Translations under genes and position numbers: made by a program
Shown here: piece after piece, positions 31,273-40,222 of the stretch
How positions within the stretch are numbered: the stretch's first letter is position 1
Layout: each line of letters begins with the position of its first letter
NCBI RefSeq assembly: GCF_021725675.1
Contig: NZ_JAKJPO010000008.1
Coordinates: 1 to 64,000 of the forward strand
From: Marilutibacter chinensis
GTDB lineage: Bacteria; Pseudomonadota; Gammaproteobacteria; Xanthomonadales; Xanthomonadaceae
DNA: 64,000 bases
Direction of reading: 5' to 3'
Notes under the pieces: generated by a model
What the model was told of the DNA's origin: nothing
Databases searched by the model: none
Seen by the model: the letters and a program-made list of their open reading frames with translations, nothing else

Positions 31273-32127
31273 TCATCCGTGCGTGTGCTCGCGCAGCCAC
31301 TTGGTCGCCACCCACTTCTCGCCCTCGGTCACCGGCGCACCGCCATGCAGGCTCAGGGTCATCGGATGGGGCCGGTCGTAGCTGAAGAAGACCGCGTTGC
31401 CCTTGACCGCCGCGGCCTCGAACCCGACCTCCGGAAAGGTGGTCGCGCCGCCGCTCCGTGGCGTATTGAGATACATCACGAGCGACGCGACCCGCTGGCC
31501 GCCGCGCTGGAGGATCTTCGCCGCACCCGGCCGGTCGGGATCGAAGTAGTCGTAGTGCGGCTTGTACTCCGCGCCCGGACCGTAGCGCAGCACCTGCAGG
31601 CCCTCGCCATGGTCGACCGGCCAGTCGAGCAGCCTCGCGATGCGCGCCTCGATCCGCCGGCATAATGCGTTGCCGCCGCGTTCGAAACTCATGCCCTGGC
31701 TGGTTCGGCCCTCGTGGACGATGTCGCCGCCGGTTTCCAGGTCGACCGTCGCCGAGCGCGACAAGCGCGAGCGCGCCAGCTCGATCATCCGGTCGCACTC
31801 CTCGTGCGACAGCACGTTGCCGAACACGATCACCCGCGGGTGGCGCATGCTGGCGAGCACGTGCACCTCGCGGTCGCCCGCATCGACCGCCGACGACCCG
31901 TTGAGCCCGATCGGCGCCGGTACCCGGCTCGGCAACGGCAGTCCGGTCTCGCGGGCATGCGCTTCGAGGAAATTGCGGGTCACGCGCTCGATCGCGTCGA
32001 TCGCCACCTGCTCTTCCCATCCGCTCGCCAGCAACGGCTCCAGCACCGCTTCGGGCGGCTGCCCGGCACGGACCTGATCGATGATCCATCGCTCCAGTTC
32101 GGCGGTGAGGGCGGTCGTTTCGGTCAT
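31273..32127 (-). CDS. 2OG-Fe(II) oxygenase, prolyl 4-hydroxylase type
   Basis: A 284-residue protein. A helical N-terminal region (1-90) precedes a P4Hc domain with the iron ligands HYDYFDP (HxD) and the distal His in DRPHPMTLSLHGG; GEKWVATKW supplies the lysine that binds 2-oxoglutarate. It probably hydroxylates a protein or peptide substrate that cannot be named. ATG 32127 is chosen; upstream residues are low-complexity. It is single-gene and convergent to nth. Confidence 0.88.
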   Translation of the reverse strand: MTETTALTAELERWIIDQVRAGQPPEAVLEPLLASGWEEQVAIDAIERVTRNFLEAHARETGLPLPSRVPAPIGLNGSSAVDAGDREVHVLASMRHPRVIVFGNVLSHEECDRMIELARSRLSRSATVDLETGGDIVHEGRTSQGMSFERGGNALCRRIEARIARLLDWPVDHGEGLQVLRYGPGAEYKPHYDYFDPDRPGAAKILQRGGQRVASLVMYLNTPRSGGATTFPEVGFEAAAVKGNAVFFSYDRPHPMTLSLHGGAPVTEGEKWVATKWLREHTHG

Positions 32128-32354
32128 GTCGCTCCGGTCATCTCGTTGCGTCGTGTAGTCGCTGTGGTCACGCGGATGAAGAGCCATCGCGCCCCCGGCG
32201 TCGTGCGTGTGCCGGTGTCGCCGGCGGCGTTCGCCCCCGACACCGCCTCCACCCGCGGCACGACCCTGCATTGTGCTCATTCCGGATGACGGGAGTGTTT
32301 CATTTTTCACATGACGCTTTCGTGTCGCCCCTGCTGGTTAAACCTGCGTTATCG

Positions 32355-32388
32355 CTGAAAAAAACCTGTCACAGAACAGGCCTATAAC
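32355..32388 (+). promoter_or_regulatory. Pho-box promoter of the lipoprotein/TonB receptor unit
   Basis: CTGAAAAAAACCTGTCACAG (32355-32374) matches the E. coli Pho box at 15 of 20 positions by hand count. A -10 element TATAAC (32383-32388) starts 10-11 bp after the second CTGTCAC repeat, the spacing required for PhoB activation. It lies 250 bp upstream of the lipoprotein ATG; the leader between shows no ORF I trust. Confidence 0.65.
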
Positions 32389-32638
32389 TTTTCGCCGATT
32401 CGTCCGCACCGCACGCCTGCACCGCAGGTCGTGCCGTCATGTCGCCGTCATCTCCGGCGGCATGCCGGCACGGCAGGAGGCCAGGCGCACAAACCAGACA
32501 CGTCGACAGGGCGCGTGAAACGAACAGGGGGCGGAACGGGACCGATGCTGCGGTCGCAACCAGGACTTGCGGTCCGCAACAGGATCCCGACCGGGCCCGA
32601 GCGTGTTTGAACCATCCCAACGATCGGAGAGCAAGAGA

Positions 32639-34078
32639 ATGACTTCTCGCAACAACTGCAGGACCCTGCTGATGACTTTCGGCGCGGTCCTTGCACTCAC
32701 CGCTTGCGGCGGCGGCGCCGACCGCGTTGCGTCGCCGGGCGAAGGCGCGTTTCCGCCACCGCCGGTGACCCCGCCGCCCCCGCCGCCGCCGGCTCCGCCG
32801 CCGCCGCCCCCGCCGCCGGGTGCGAGCTGCCCGAGCGGCACCACCGACGTGGGTGAGGTTGCGGGTCTGACCAACTGCGAGCTGCCGTCGCGCATCATCG
32901 GCAACCTGACCCTGCCGCAGATCGATGGCGTGGTGTATTCGCTCAACGGCCGCACCGACGTCGGCGAGGACATGGGGGGCGACGCCGCCAACCCGCTGCC
33001 GAACGCGCGCCAGGGTGTACTGACGATCGAGCCGGGCGTGACCCTGTTCGGCTCCAACGGCGCCGACTTCCTGATGGTCAACCGCGGCTCGCAGATCATG
33101 GCCGAGGGCACCGCCAGCGCGCCGATCGTGATGACCAGCCGCCAGAGCGTCGAGGGCACCACCAATATCGATTCGATCGGCCAGTGGGGCGGCCTGGTGC
33201 TGCTCGGCCGCGCGGCCATCAGCACCTGCCCGGGCACCGCCCAGCCCGGCACCGCCACCTGTGAAGCGCAGGTCGAAGGCGCCAACGGCTTCTACGGCGG
33301 CAACGACAACGCCGACAACAGTGGCGTGCTGAAGTACGTCCGCGTGATGCACTCGGGCTTCGAAGTGCTGCCCGACGTCGAGCTCAACGGCATCACGATG
33401 GCCGGCCTGGGCAGCGGTACCGAGGTCGACTACGTGCAGGTGCACAACAGCTCCGACGACGGCATCGAATGGTTCGGCGGCATGGTCAACGCCAAGCACC
33501 TGGTGATGACCGGCATCGACGACGACAGCTTCGACACCGACTCCGGCTACCGCGGCGCGATCCAGTTCGGCCTCATCGTCCAGCGCGACGGCGGCGGCGA
33601 CCGCGTCAACGAGATGAGCTCGCAGGACCTGCCGTACCGCTCCAACCCGGTGATCGCCAACGTGACCTACGTCAGCAAGGGCCACGACACCGTGGTGGTG
33701 CTGAACCAGGGCACCCTGGTCAACTACTACAACGCCGTGTTCACCGGCGGCAACCCGGCCTGCATCGAGTTCCAGTCGGCCACGACCGAAGGCACCTTCG
33801 ACTCGACCTACGTGTCCTGCGATACCCCGTTCGCGGGCGGCGCCACCGGTCCGGAAGCCACCGCGTTCAACGCCGGCACCAACAACGCCACCGGCGCGTC
33901 GAGCCTGACCGACACCTTCGTCAACGGCGCCAACGAATCCGCGGTGCCGGCGTTCGCGGGCCTGTCGGGCGTCAACCCGTTCTTCGAGGACGTCGACTAC
34001 ATCGGCGCGGTGAAGGATTCGGCCGACACCTGGTGGGAAGGCTGGACCTGCGGCCTGACCAGCAGCGATCCCTGCTGA
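32639..34078 (+). CDS. surface-type beta-helix lipoprotein
   Basis: A 479-residue lipoprotein. The lipobox LTAC (Cys23) is followed by GGGAD with no inner-membrane retention Asp at +2. A proline-rich spacer follows (about 40-60). The body has repeated short beta rungs ([48 protein letters not shown]), typical of a right-handed beta-helix, and ends WWEGWTCG. Similar lipoproteins sit beside Oar-like TonB receptors, and in Caulobacter a phosphate-starvation lipoprotein is exported by the T2SS; this is probably an equivalent. AGAGCAAGAGA precedes ATG 32639. Confidence 0.75.
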   Translation: MTSRNNCRTLLMTFGAVLALTACGGGADRVASPGEGAFPPPPVTPPPPPPPAPPPPPPPPGASCPSGTTDVGEVAGLTNCELPSRIIGNLTLPQIDGVVYSLNGRTDVGEDMGGDAANPLPNARQGVLTIEPGVTLFGSNGADFLMVNRGSQIMAEGTASAPIVMTSRQSVEGTTNIDSIGQWGGLVLLGRAAISTCPGTAQPGTATCEAQVEGANGFYGGNDNADNSGVLKYVRVMHSGFEVLPDVELNGITMAGLGSGTEVDYVQVHNSSDDGIEWFGGMVNAKHLVMTGIDDDSFDTDSGYRGAIQFGLIVQRDGGGDRVNEMSSQDLPYRSNPVIANVTYVSKGHDTVVVLNQGTLVNYYNAVFTGGNPACIEFQSATTEGTFDSTYVSCDTPFAGGATGPEATAFNAGTNNATGASSLTDTFVNGANESAVPAFAGLSGVNPFFEDVDYIGAVKDSADTWWEGWTCGLTSSDPC

Positions 34079-34150
34079 TGGCAAAGCTCGTGACCGCAGG
34101 GGGTGGTCACGGGCGGGACGGGGCCAACAGTCCGCGGCCCTGCCCCCTTT

Positions 34151-34179
34151 CCGATGCCGCGGCGAGCCCGCGGCATCGG
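34151..34179 (+). terminator. 12-bp hairpin between lipoprotein and TonB receptor
   Basis: CCGATGCCGCGG-CGAGC-CCGCGGCATCGG is perfect and very stable, but TTATCGG rather than a T-run follows. A partial terminator or 3'-end stabiliser separating the expression levels of the two genes is likely. A smaller GTGACC/GGTCAC repeat lies at 34090-34110. Confidence 0.55.
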
Positions 34180-34219
34180 CTTATCGGACGCACAGGACCC
34201 TAAGAAAGGCTGCCCACTC

Positions 34220-36913
34220 ATGAAGCTCAATACCGCCCGTACGGGCCCACACACCGGGATATTCCTGGCGATCACGGCCCTGCTCGCGCCGCACGGCGCG
34301 CTGGCCCAGGACGTCGCGGCCGGACAGCCGGCCACCCAGCAGGAAACCTCCAGCGAACAGGCCACCGAACTCGACGCGGTCGAAGTTCGCGGCGAATTCA
34401 TCCCGCAGCCGATGCTGACCAGCTCGGCGGTGATGACCCACGTCTCCAAGGAGGACCTGGATCGCCAGGGCGACAGCACCGTGGCCGACGCCCTGGTCCG
34501 CGTGGCGGGCCTGAGCGTCAACCAGGGCAAGTACGTGTACGTGCGCGGCCTCAACGAGCGCTATTCCTCGGCGCTGCTGAACAACTCGCCGCTGCCGAGC
34601 CCCGAACCGCTCAAGCGCGTGGTGCCGCTGGACCTGTTCCCGACCAACGTGCTCGACACTGTCGAGGTCCAGAAGACCTATTCGGTGCGCTTCCCCGGCG
34701 AGTTCGGCGGCGGCACGATCAACATTTCCAGCGCCGTGGTGCCGGAAGAGCCGTTCCTGAAGCTGAAGGCCGCGATCGGCGGCAACAGCGAGACCACCTT
34801 CCAGCCCGGCCTGACCCATTACGGCGGCGGCGACTCCGACTTCTTCGGCTACGACGACGGCACCCGCAAGATGCCGCAGGAGCTGCAGGACGCGCTCGCC
34901 ACCGGCCACCGCATCACCCCCGGCCCGAACTTCACCTCCGACGAGGTCAAGCGGATCGCGCGCAGCTTCACCAATGCGCCGCTGAATCTGATCCAGACCA
35001 CCGACAACGTCAACCCGGACTACGAGTACGAAATCAGCGGCGGCACCTCGTTCGACGTCGGCGAGTCGTCGCGCCTGGGCGTGGTTGCGACCGCGGCGCT
35101 GAAGAACAAGTGGCAGACCCAGGTCGGCGTGCAGCAGGACGGCGCGGTCGAGAACGGCGCGATGGCGGTGCAGTCGGACTACGACTTCCTGTCGACCACC
35201 AACAACGCCACCGTCAACGGCCTGCTCGGCGTGACCATGGACTGGGAAGACCACAAGGTCGGCGTGATGACCATGTACGTGCACGACACGGACAAGGAGA
35301 CCCGCAGCACCGAGGGCTTCAGCCTGCTGACCGGCGACAACGTCCGCGACGACACCACCCACTGGTTCGAGCGCGAGCTGATCAACACCCAGCTGACCGG
35401 CAAGCACATGTTCGGCGAGTTCCGCGACCTGACCGTCGACTGGCGCGTCGGCCACTCGCGCGCCAGCCTCGACGCGCCGTACGAGAAGGGCTTCCGCTAC
35501 CGCGAGGATGCGGACGGCTTCTGGTTCCACGATGCGTCACAGGCCCAGAACTACACCCGCTTCAGCAAGGTCAACGAGCGCGTGGATTCGGCCGGCGTCG
35601 ATGCCGCCTGGCGCCTGCCCATCGAGATGGACCTGTACCTGAATTTCGGTGCCGCATGGTCCGACACCGAGCGCGACGCGGTCACCCGCGAATTCCGTCT
35701 GCTGTCGCTCGGCAACCTGCCGTTCTACTACCGCTACCTGCGCCCGGACTTCCTGCTGTCCGACTACGCGATCAGCCAGGGCTACCTGACCCTGCGCGAG
35801 ACCACTGGCGGCACCGGCGCTGCCGCCTACGACGGCTCGCTGGAGACCCAGGCCCTGTACCTGGAGGCCGAGTCGCAGCTGACCGGCACCGTGCGCGCGA
35901 CCGTCGGCGTCCGTTACGAGGATGCGACCCAGGAAGTGCAGCCGATCGATCTGTTCGACACCGGCCAGCCGCTGCCGACCGCGGCGCCGCTGGAGAACGA
36001 CTACTTCCTGCCTGCCGCGACGGTCACCTGGAACTTCGCCGACAACCAGCAGCTGCGCGTCGGCATGTCCAAGACCATCGCCCGCCCGCAGTTCCGCGAG
36101 CTGGCGCCGCAGCAGTACCTCGACCTCGACAGCGACCGTCTGGTGATCGGCAACCCGTTCCTGGTCGACAGCGAGCTGATCAACTTCGACGCCCGCTACG
36201 AGTGGTACTTCGACCGCGGCGAATACCTCAGCGCCGGCGTGTTCTACAAGGACATCGACAAGCCGGTGGAGGTCGTGCTGAACGGTCGCTCGGGTTCGAG
36301 CTGGCAGCAGAGCTTCATCAATGCGCCCAAGGCGGTCGTCTATGGCCTGGAGCTGGACTTCCGCAAGTACTACGACAGTCCTTGGGACTGGACCGGCGCC
36401 GACAGCCGCTTCTTCGTCGCCGCCAACTACACCTGGTCCGATTCCGAAGTGCAGGTCGACGACGACGATGTCGCCTACACCCTGGCCGGCAACGGCCGCC
36501 CACAGCCGGCGTCGGAACTGGTGATGGACGGCAGCCGCCTGCAGGGCCAGTCCGAGCACCTGGCCAACGTGCAGCTCGGCCTCGAGCACCCGGCCTCCAA
36601 CAGCCAGGCGACCCTGCTGATCGGCTATGCCAGCGAGCGCATCAATGCCCGCGGCATCAACGGCTTCGACCCGGCCACCGGCGGCACCACCGTGGTCCAG
36701 CCCGACTACGTACAGGAGCCCGGTACCTCGGTCGATCTGGTGGTCAAGAAGGGCTTCACTCTGTGGAACACCAGGATGGAACTGGGCTTCGAGGCCCGCA
36801 ACCTGTTCAACCAGGAGTTCCACGAGTTCCAGGAGCATGGCGGCGGCCGGGCCGACGTGATGCGCTACGACCTCGGCACCAGCTACAGCCTGAGCCTCTC
36901 GGCATCGTTCTAG
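34220..36913 (+). CDS. Oar-like TonB-dependent outer-membrane receptor
   Basis: An 897-residue receptor. After a signal peptide ending GALAQD comes a TonB-box-like segment (ELDAVEVRGEF), a plug (SKEDLDRQGDSTVADALVRVAGLSVNQGKYVYVRGLNERYSSALLNN..VEVQKTYSVRFPGEFGGGTINI) and a 22-strand-type barrel ending in the aromatic SLSLSASF. It imports or captures a large ligand with energy from TonB-ExbBD. The substrate is unknown; the Pho-box upstream of its partner lipoprotein suggests a phosphate-containing compound. Confidence 0.9.
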   Translation: MKLNTARTGPHTGIFLAITALLAPHGALAQDVAAGQPATQQETSSEQATELDAVEVRGEFIPQPMLTSSAVMTHVSKEDLDRQGDSTVADALVRVAGLSVNQGKYVYVRGLNERYSSALLNNSPLPSPEPLKRVVPLDLFPTNVLDTVEVQKTYSVRFPGEFGGGTINISSAVVPEEPFLKLKAAIGGNSETTFQPGLTHYGGGDSDFFGYDDGTRKMPQELQDALATGHRITPGPNFTSDEVKRIARSFTNAPLNLIQTTDNVNPDYEYEISGGTSFDVGESSRLGVVATAALKNKWQTQVGVQQDGAVENGAMAVQSDYDFLSTTNNATVNGLLGVTMDWEDHKVGVMTMYVHDTDKETRSTEGFSLLTGDNVRDDTTHWFERELINTQLTGKHMFGEFRDLTVDWRVGHSRASLDAPYEKGFRYREDADGFWFHDASQAQNYTRFSKVNERVDSAGVDAAWRLPIEMDLYLNFGAAWSDTERDAVTREFRLLSLGNLPFYYRYLRPDFLLSDYAISQGYLTLRETTGGTGAAAYDGSLETQALYLEAESQLTGTVRATVGVRYEDATQEVQPIDLFDTGQPLPTAAPLENDYFLPAATVTWNFADNQQLRVGMSKTIARPQFRELAPQQYLDLDSDRLVIGNPFLVDSELINFDARYEWYFDRGEYLSAGVFYKDIDKPVEVVLNGRSGSSWQQSFINAPKAVVYGLELDFRKYYDSPWDWTGADSRFFVAANYTWSDSEVQVDDDDVAYTLAGNGRPQPASELVMDGSRLQGQSEHLANVQLGLEHPASNSQATLLIGYASERINARGINGFDPATGGTTVVQPDYVQEPGTSVDLVVKKGFTLWNTRMELGFEARNLFNQEFHEFQEHGGGRADVMRYDLGTSYSLSLSASF

Positions 36914-36920
36914 CAGGTCG

Positions 36921-36951
36921 CCGGAGAACGCGCGTCCTGTGCGTTCTCCGG
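36921..36951 (+). terminator. 11-bp hairpin after TonB receptor gene
   Basis: CCGGAGAACGC-9nt-GCGTTCTCCGG is perfect. It stands 8 bp after the stop without a T-run, probably protecting the mRNA 3' end. Confidence 0.5.
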
Positions 36952-37089
36952 ATCGCGAGTCCGGCACGTGTCGCGATCCGCTCCCGACGAAGCGGCCGCA
37001 CTGGCGGTTGCTTCGTCGACCCGCCGTCCCGGCCGCGCCGGCGGGTCGCGCTTCGACAGCCTGCAAGGGGGAGATGTCCTCCAGGGGAG

Positions 37090-37125
37090 GAAGGCCCGGA
37101 AGCCCTGCTTCCGGGCCTTCTTTTT
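37090..37125 (+). terminator. strong intrinsic terminator
   Basis: GAAGGCCCGGAAG-5nt-CTTCCGGGCCTTC, a 13-bp perfect stem, is followed by TTTTT. It ends the lipoprotein/TonB receptor unit and isolates the T2SS operon. Confidence 0.93.
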
Positions 37126-37169
37126 CCAGGCGACGGCACCGGCCGTCCCCTGCCGGTCTTCAAATCCAT

Positions 37170-37207
37170 GTGTCAGATGAAGTCAAACGGTCACAAATCC
37201 GTCTCAT
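37170..37207 (+). promoter_or_regulatory. Pho-box(es) upstream of the T2SS operon
   Basis: CGGTCACAAATCCGTCTCAT (37188-37207) matches 16 of 20 Pho-box positions by hand count. GTGTCAG-N4-AGTCAAA (37170-37187) just before it has the same 11-bp period, so two PhoB dimers could bind in tandem. The site ends 43 bp before the gspC GTG. A clear -10 is not visible. Confidence 0.65.
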
Positions 37208-37250
37208 CCTGTTCGCGCCGCTGAAACCTGACGCGTGGACCGCTCCGCCC

Positions 37251-38090
37251 GTGCCCGCCCTTTCCGCCATCCGCGATATTTCCGACCCCGCCGTGCACGA
37301 GCGGTTGCGCCATAGCCTGCCCCAGGCGATCGAGATCGTGCTGGTGCTGTTGCTGGCGGTGCAGGCCGCGCGGATGCTGTGGCTGATCGCGGTGCCGCCG
37401 GCACCGTTCGGTCAGGCGGCGCTCCCGTCCGCACCGGAGGCGGTGGACTCGACGACGGCGGCCGTCGACCTGTTCTACCGGCAAAGCCCCGCAAGCGCGG
37501 TCGTCGGTGCGGACGAGGCGCTCGGTTACCGGCTGTTCGGCCTGCGCGCCGCGTCCACCGACGGCAGCTTGCCCGGCTCGGCGATCCTCGCGGGCAAGGA
37601 CGACCTGCAGCAGGCCTACCGGATCGGCGACAGCATCGCTCCCGGGATCACCCTCGCACGGGTCGCCGGCGACCACGTGATCCTGCGCGCAGGCGGTGGC
37701 GAACACCGTATCGACCTTGCCGCCTCCGCGCCCGCGAAGCCGGGACACACGACCGCGCGGCTGTCCACGGGCGGTGCGGCCACCGAGACCATGCGGACGC
37801 CGGTCGCGGTGCAGACCGGCAGCATCGCACCCGCCCAGCTGCTGGCCAGCACGGGGCTGCGTGCCGCGCTCGACGGCGGCTACACCCTGACCCCGCGCGG
37901 CGACGGTGCGCTGTTCCGCCAGGCCGGGCTGGAGGCCGGCGACGTGCTGATGGCCATCAACGGCCGTCCGCTCGACCGCGAGCGGCTCGGCGAGCTGGAA
38001 AACGAACTCGAGAACCGTGCCGAGGCGGTGCTGACCGTCAGGCGCGGCGGCCAGACCCGGACGATCACCCTGCAGGCCAAGCAACCTTGA
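37251..38090 (+). CDS. gspC: type II secretion system protein C
   Basis: A 279-residue inner-membrane protein: one membrane helix (about 25-45), a periplasmic HR domain (LGYRLFGLRAAS..GSAILAGKDDLQQAYRIGDSI) that binds the secretin N0 domain, and a C-terminal PDZ domain (LFRQAGLEAGDVLMAINGRPL). The start is GTG 37251; an earlier in-frame GTG lies inside the Pho-box. The stop overlaps the gspD TTG start (TTGA). Confidence 0.88.
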   Translation: MPALSAIRDISDPAVHERLRHSLPQAIEIVLVLLLAVQAARMLWLIAVPPAPFGQAALPSAPEAVDSTTAAVDLFYRQSPASAVVGADEALGYRLFGLRAASTDGSLPGSAILAGKDDLQQAYRIGDSIAPGITLARVAGDHVILRAGGGEHRIDLAASAPAKPGHTTARLSTGGAATETMRTPVAVQTGSIAPAQLLASTGLRAALDGGYTLTPRGDGALFRQAGLEAGDVLMAINGRPLDRERLGELENELENRAEAVLTVRRGGQTRTITLQAKQP

Positions 38091-40222
38091 AACGACACCT
38101 CCTCTCCACCCTGCTGATCGCCAGCCTGGTGATACAACCGCTCGCCCCCGTCCTTGCCCAGGCGGGCCCGGGCGCCGGCCAGACGCTCGACGGTCAGTCC
38201 CTGAACGGTCAATCCCTCAACGTCCGGAATGCCGACATCCGCGCGTTCATCCAGGATGTGGCGCGCGCGACCGGCACCACCTTCATCGTCGATCCGCGCG
38301 TGCAGGGGACGGTCAACGTCAACCGCAGCGAACCCATGTCCGGACAGGAACTGCTCGGCGTGCTGCTGGCGGTGCTGCGCGCGAACGGCCTGGTCGCGGT
38401 GCCGGCGGGGACCGGTGCCTACCGGGTGGTTCCGGACGACACCGCCGCGCAGCAGCCCGGCTCGGCCGGCGACGACGCCGGTTTCGCGACCCAGGTGATC
38501 CCGCTGCGTACCGTCGATGCGAGGATCGCGGCCGAAACCCTGAAGCCGCTGGTCGGCCGCGGCGGCGTTGTGCTGCCGATGCCGCAGAGCAACAGCCTGC
38601 TGGTCGCCGACTACGCCGACAACCTGCGTCGCATCCGCGGCCTGATCGCCCAGGTCGACAACGACCGCGCGACCATCGACACCGTCACCCTGCGCAACAG
38701 TTCCGCGCAGGAGATCGCCTCCACCGTGACGCGCCTGTTCGGCGGCGGCAGCGACGGCGCCAACCCCGCCCTGTCGGTGCTGCCGGTGGAAAGCAGCAAT
38801 TCGATCGTGGTGCGCGGCGATGCGCAGCTGATCCAGCGCGTCGTGCAGATGATCCTCGAGCTCGACCGCCGCGCCGAAAGCAGCGGCGACGTCCGCGTGG
38901 TCAAGCTGCGCCATGCCAATGCCGAACAGCTGCTGCCGGTGCTGCAGCAGCTGATCGGGCAGGCGCCCGAAGGCGCCGCATACGGCGCCGATGCGCCGCC
39001 GTCGGCCGCGGTGTCGACCGCCGCGCCGACGGGCAGCCAGGTCATCGCCGGCGTCCCGGGCAAACGCCCGACCATCGTCCGCTATCCGGGCTCGAACTCG
39101 CTGATCATCAACGCCGACCCGGAAACCCAGCGCACCCTGCTCGATGTGATCAACCAGCTCGACACCCGCCGCGAGCAGGTGCTGGTCGAGGCGATCGTGG
39201 TCGAGATCTCCGACGAGGCGGCGAAGGAGCTCGGCGTCCAGTTCCTGCTCGGCGGCAAGGACGGCAACATCCCGTTTCTCGCCACCCAGTACCCGAGCTC
39301 CAAGACCGGGATCATGCCGATCGCCGCCGGTATCGCCGCGGGTGAGCCGGGCGACGACGACGACGATGCCGACGGCGTGCTCGATCTTGCCAGGCGCACC
39401 GCGGTGCAGTCGCTGCTGGGGCTCAGCGGCGGCCTGGCCGGGCTGGCCGGCAGCAGCAGCGACGCGGTGTTCGGGATGATCATCAACGCGGTCAAGTCCG
39501 ACACCGGTTCGAACCTGCTGTCGACGCCGTCGATCATGACCCTCGACAACGAGGAGGCGCGCATCCTGGTCGGCCAGGAAGTGCCGATCACCACCGGCGA
39601 GGTGCTGGGCGACTCCAACAGCAATCCGTTCCGCACCATCCAGCGCCAGGACGTCGGCGTGCAGTTGGAGGTCAAGCCGCAGATCAACGCCGGCGGCGGC
39701 ATCACCCTGTTCCTGCGCCAGGAGGTCTCCTCGATAGCCGGTCCGGTCAGCGCCAACTTCAACGAACTGGTGCTGAACAAGCGCGAGATCGAGACCAGGG
39801 TGCAGGTCGACGACGGCGCGATCGTCGTGCTCGGCGGCCTGCTCGACCAGAACGACCGCCTGACCGTGGACAAGATCCCGGGACTGGGCGACCTGCCGCT
39901 GGTCGGAGGACTGTTCCGCAGCACCGCGCGTGAGAACAACAAGCGCAACCTGATGGTGTTCATCCGCCCGACGGTGATCCGCGATGCCAGCGATGCGCAG
40001 CGCGAGACCGCCTACCGCTATGGCTACATCCGAGAGCGCCAGCTCGAGGCGCAACAGGCCGAGGACCAGCGTGCCGCACTCGATGCGCTGGTGCAGGAAT
40101 ACCTGCGGATGAGTCCGCCGGTGCAGCCGCCGGCATCGGGCTCGGCGCCGCCGGCACCGTCCGCCCAGACCGCGCCTGTCGATGGCGGCCCGCACGTCGA
40201 AGAGGCCACGCCCGCGCCATGA
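38087..40222 (+). CDS. gspD: type II secretion system secretin D
   Basis: A 711-residue outer-membrane channel subunit: signal peptide ending APVLAQA, N0 (LNVRNADIRAFIQDVARATG), N1-N3 repeats (VVKLRHANAEQLLPVLQQL etc.), then the secretin domain (VLVEAIVVEISDEAAKELGVQF..ILVGQEVPITTGE..VQLEVKPQIN..KREIETRVQVDDGAIVVLGGLL). The C terminus is Pro/Ala-rich. The start is TTG 38087, overlapping the gspC stop; no in-frame ATG gives a signal peptide. Confidence 0.95.
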   Translation: MKRHLLSTLLIASLVIQPLAPVLAQAGPGAGQTLDGQSLNGQSLNVRNADIRAFIQDVARATGTTFIVDPRVQGTVNVNRSEPMSGQELLGVLLAVLRANGLVAVPAGTGAYRVVPDDTAAQQPGSAGDDAGFATQVIPLRTVDARIAAETLKPLVGRGGVVLPMPQSNSLLVADYADNLRRIRGLIAQVDNDRATIDTVTLRNSSAQEIASTVTRLFGGGSDGANPALSVLPVESSNSIVVRGDAQLIQRVVQMILELDRRAESSGDVRVVKLRHANAEQLLPVLQQLIGQAPEGAAYGADAPPSAAVSTAAPTGSQVIAGVPGKRPTIVRYPGSNSLIINADPETQRTLLDVINQLDTRREQVLVEAIVVEISDEAAKELGVQFLLGGKDGNIPFLATQYPSSKTGIMPIAAGIAAGEPGDDDDDADGVLDLARRTAVQSLLGLSGGLAGLAGSSSDAVFGMIINAVKSDTGSNLLSTPSIMTLDNEEARILVGQEVPITTGEVLGDSNSNPFRTIQRQDVGVQLEVKPQINAGGGITLFLRQEVSSIAGPVSANFNELVLNKREIETRVQVDDGAIVVLGGLLDQNDRLTVDKIPGLGDLPLVGGLFRSTARENNKRNLMVFIRPTVIRDASDAQRETAYRYGYIRERQLEAQQAEDQRAALDALVQEYLRMSPPVQPPASGSAPPAPSAQTAPVDGGPHVEEATPAP

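Noticed and set aside
32750-32822. Long proline-codon run in the lipoprotein gene (and a similar one at 18110-18140) as assembly error
   Set aside because: Both stay in frame, sit between a signal/lipobox or protease domain and the next domain, and are common as linkers in xanthomonad exoproteins.
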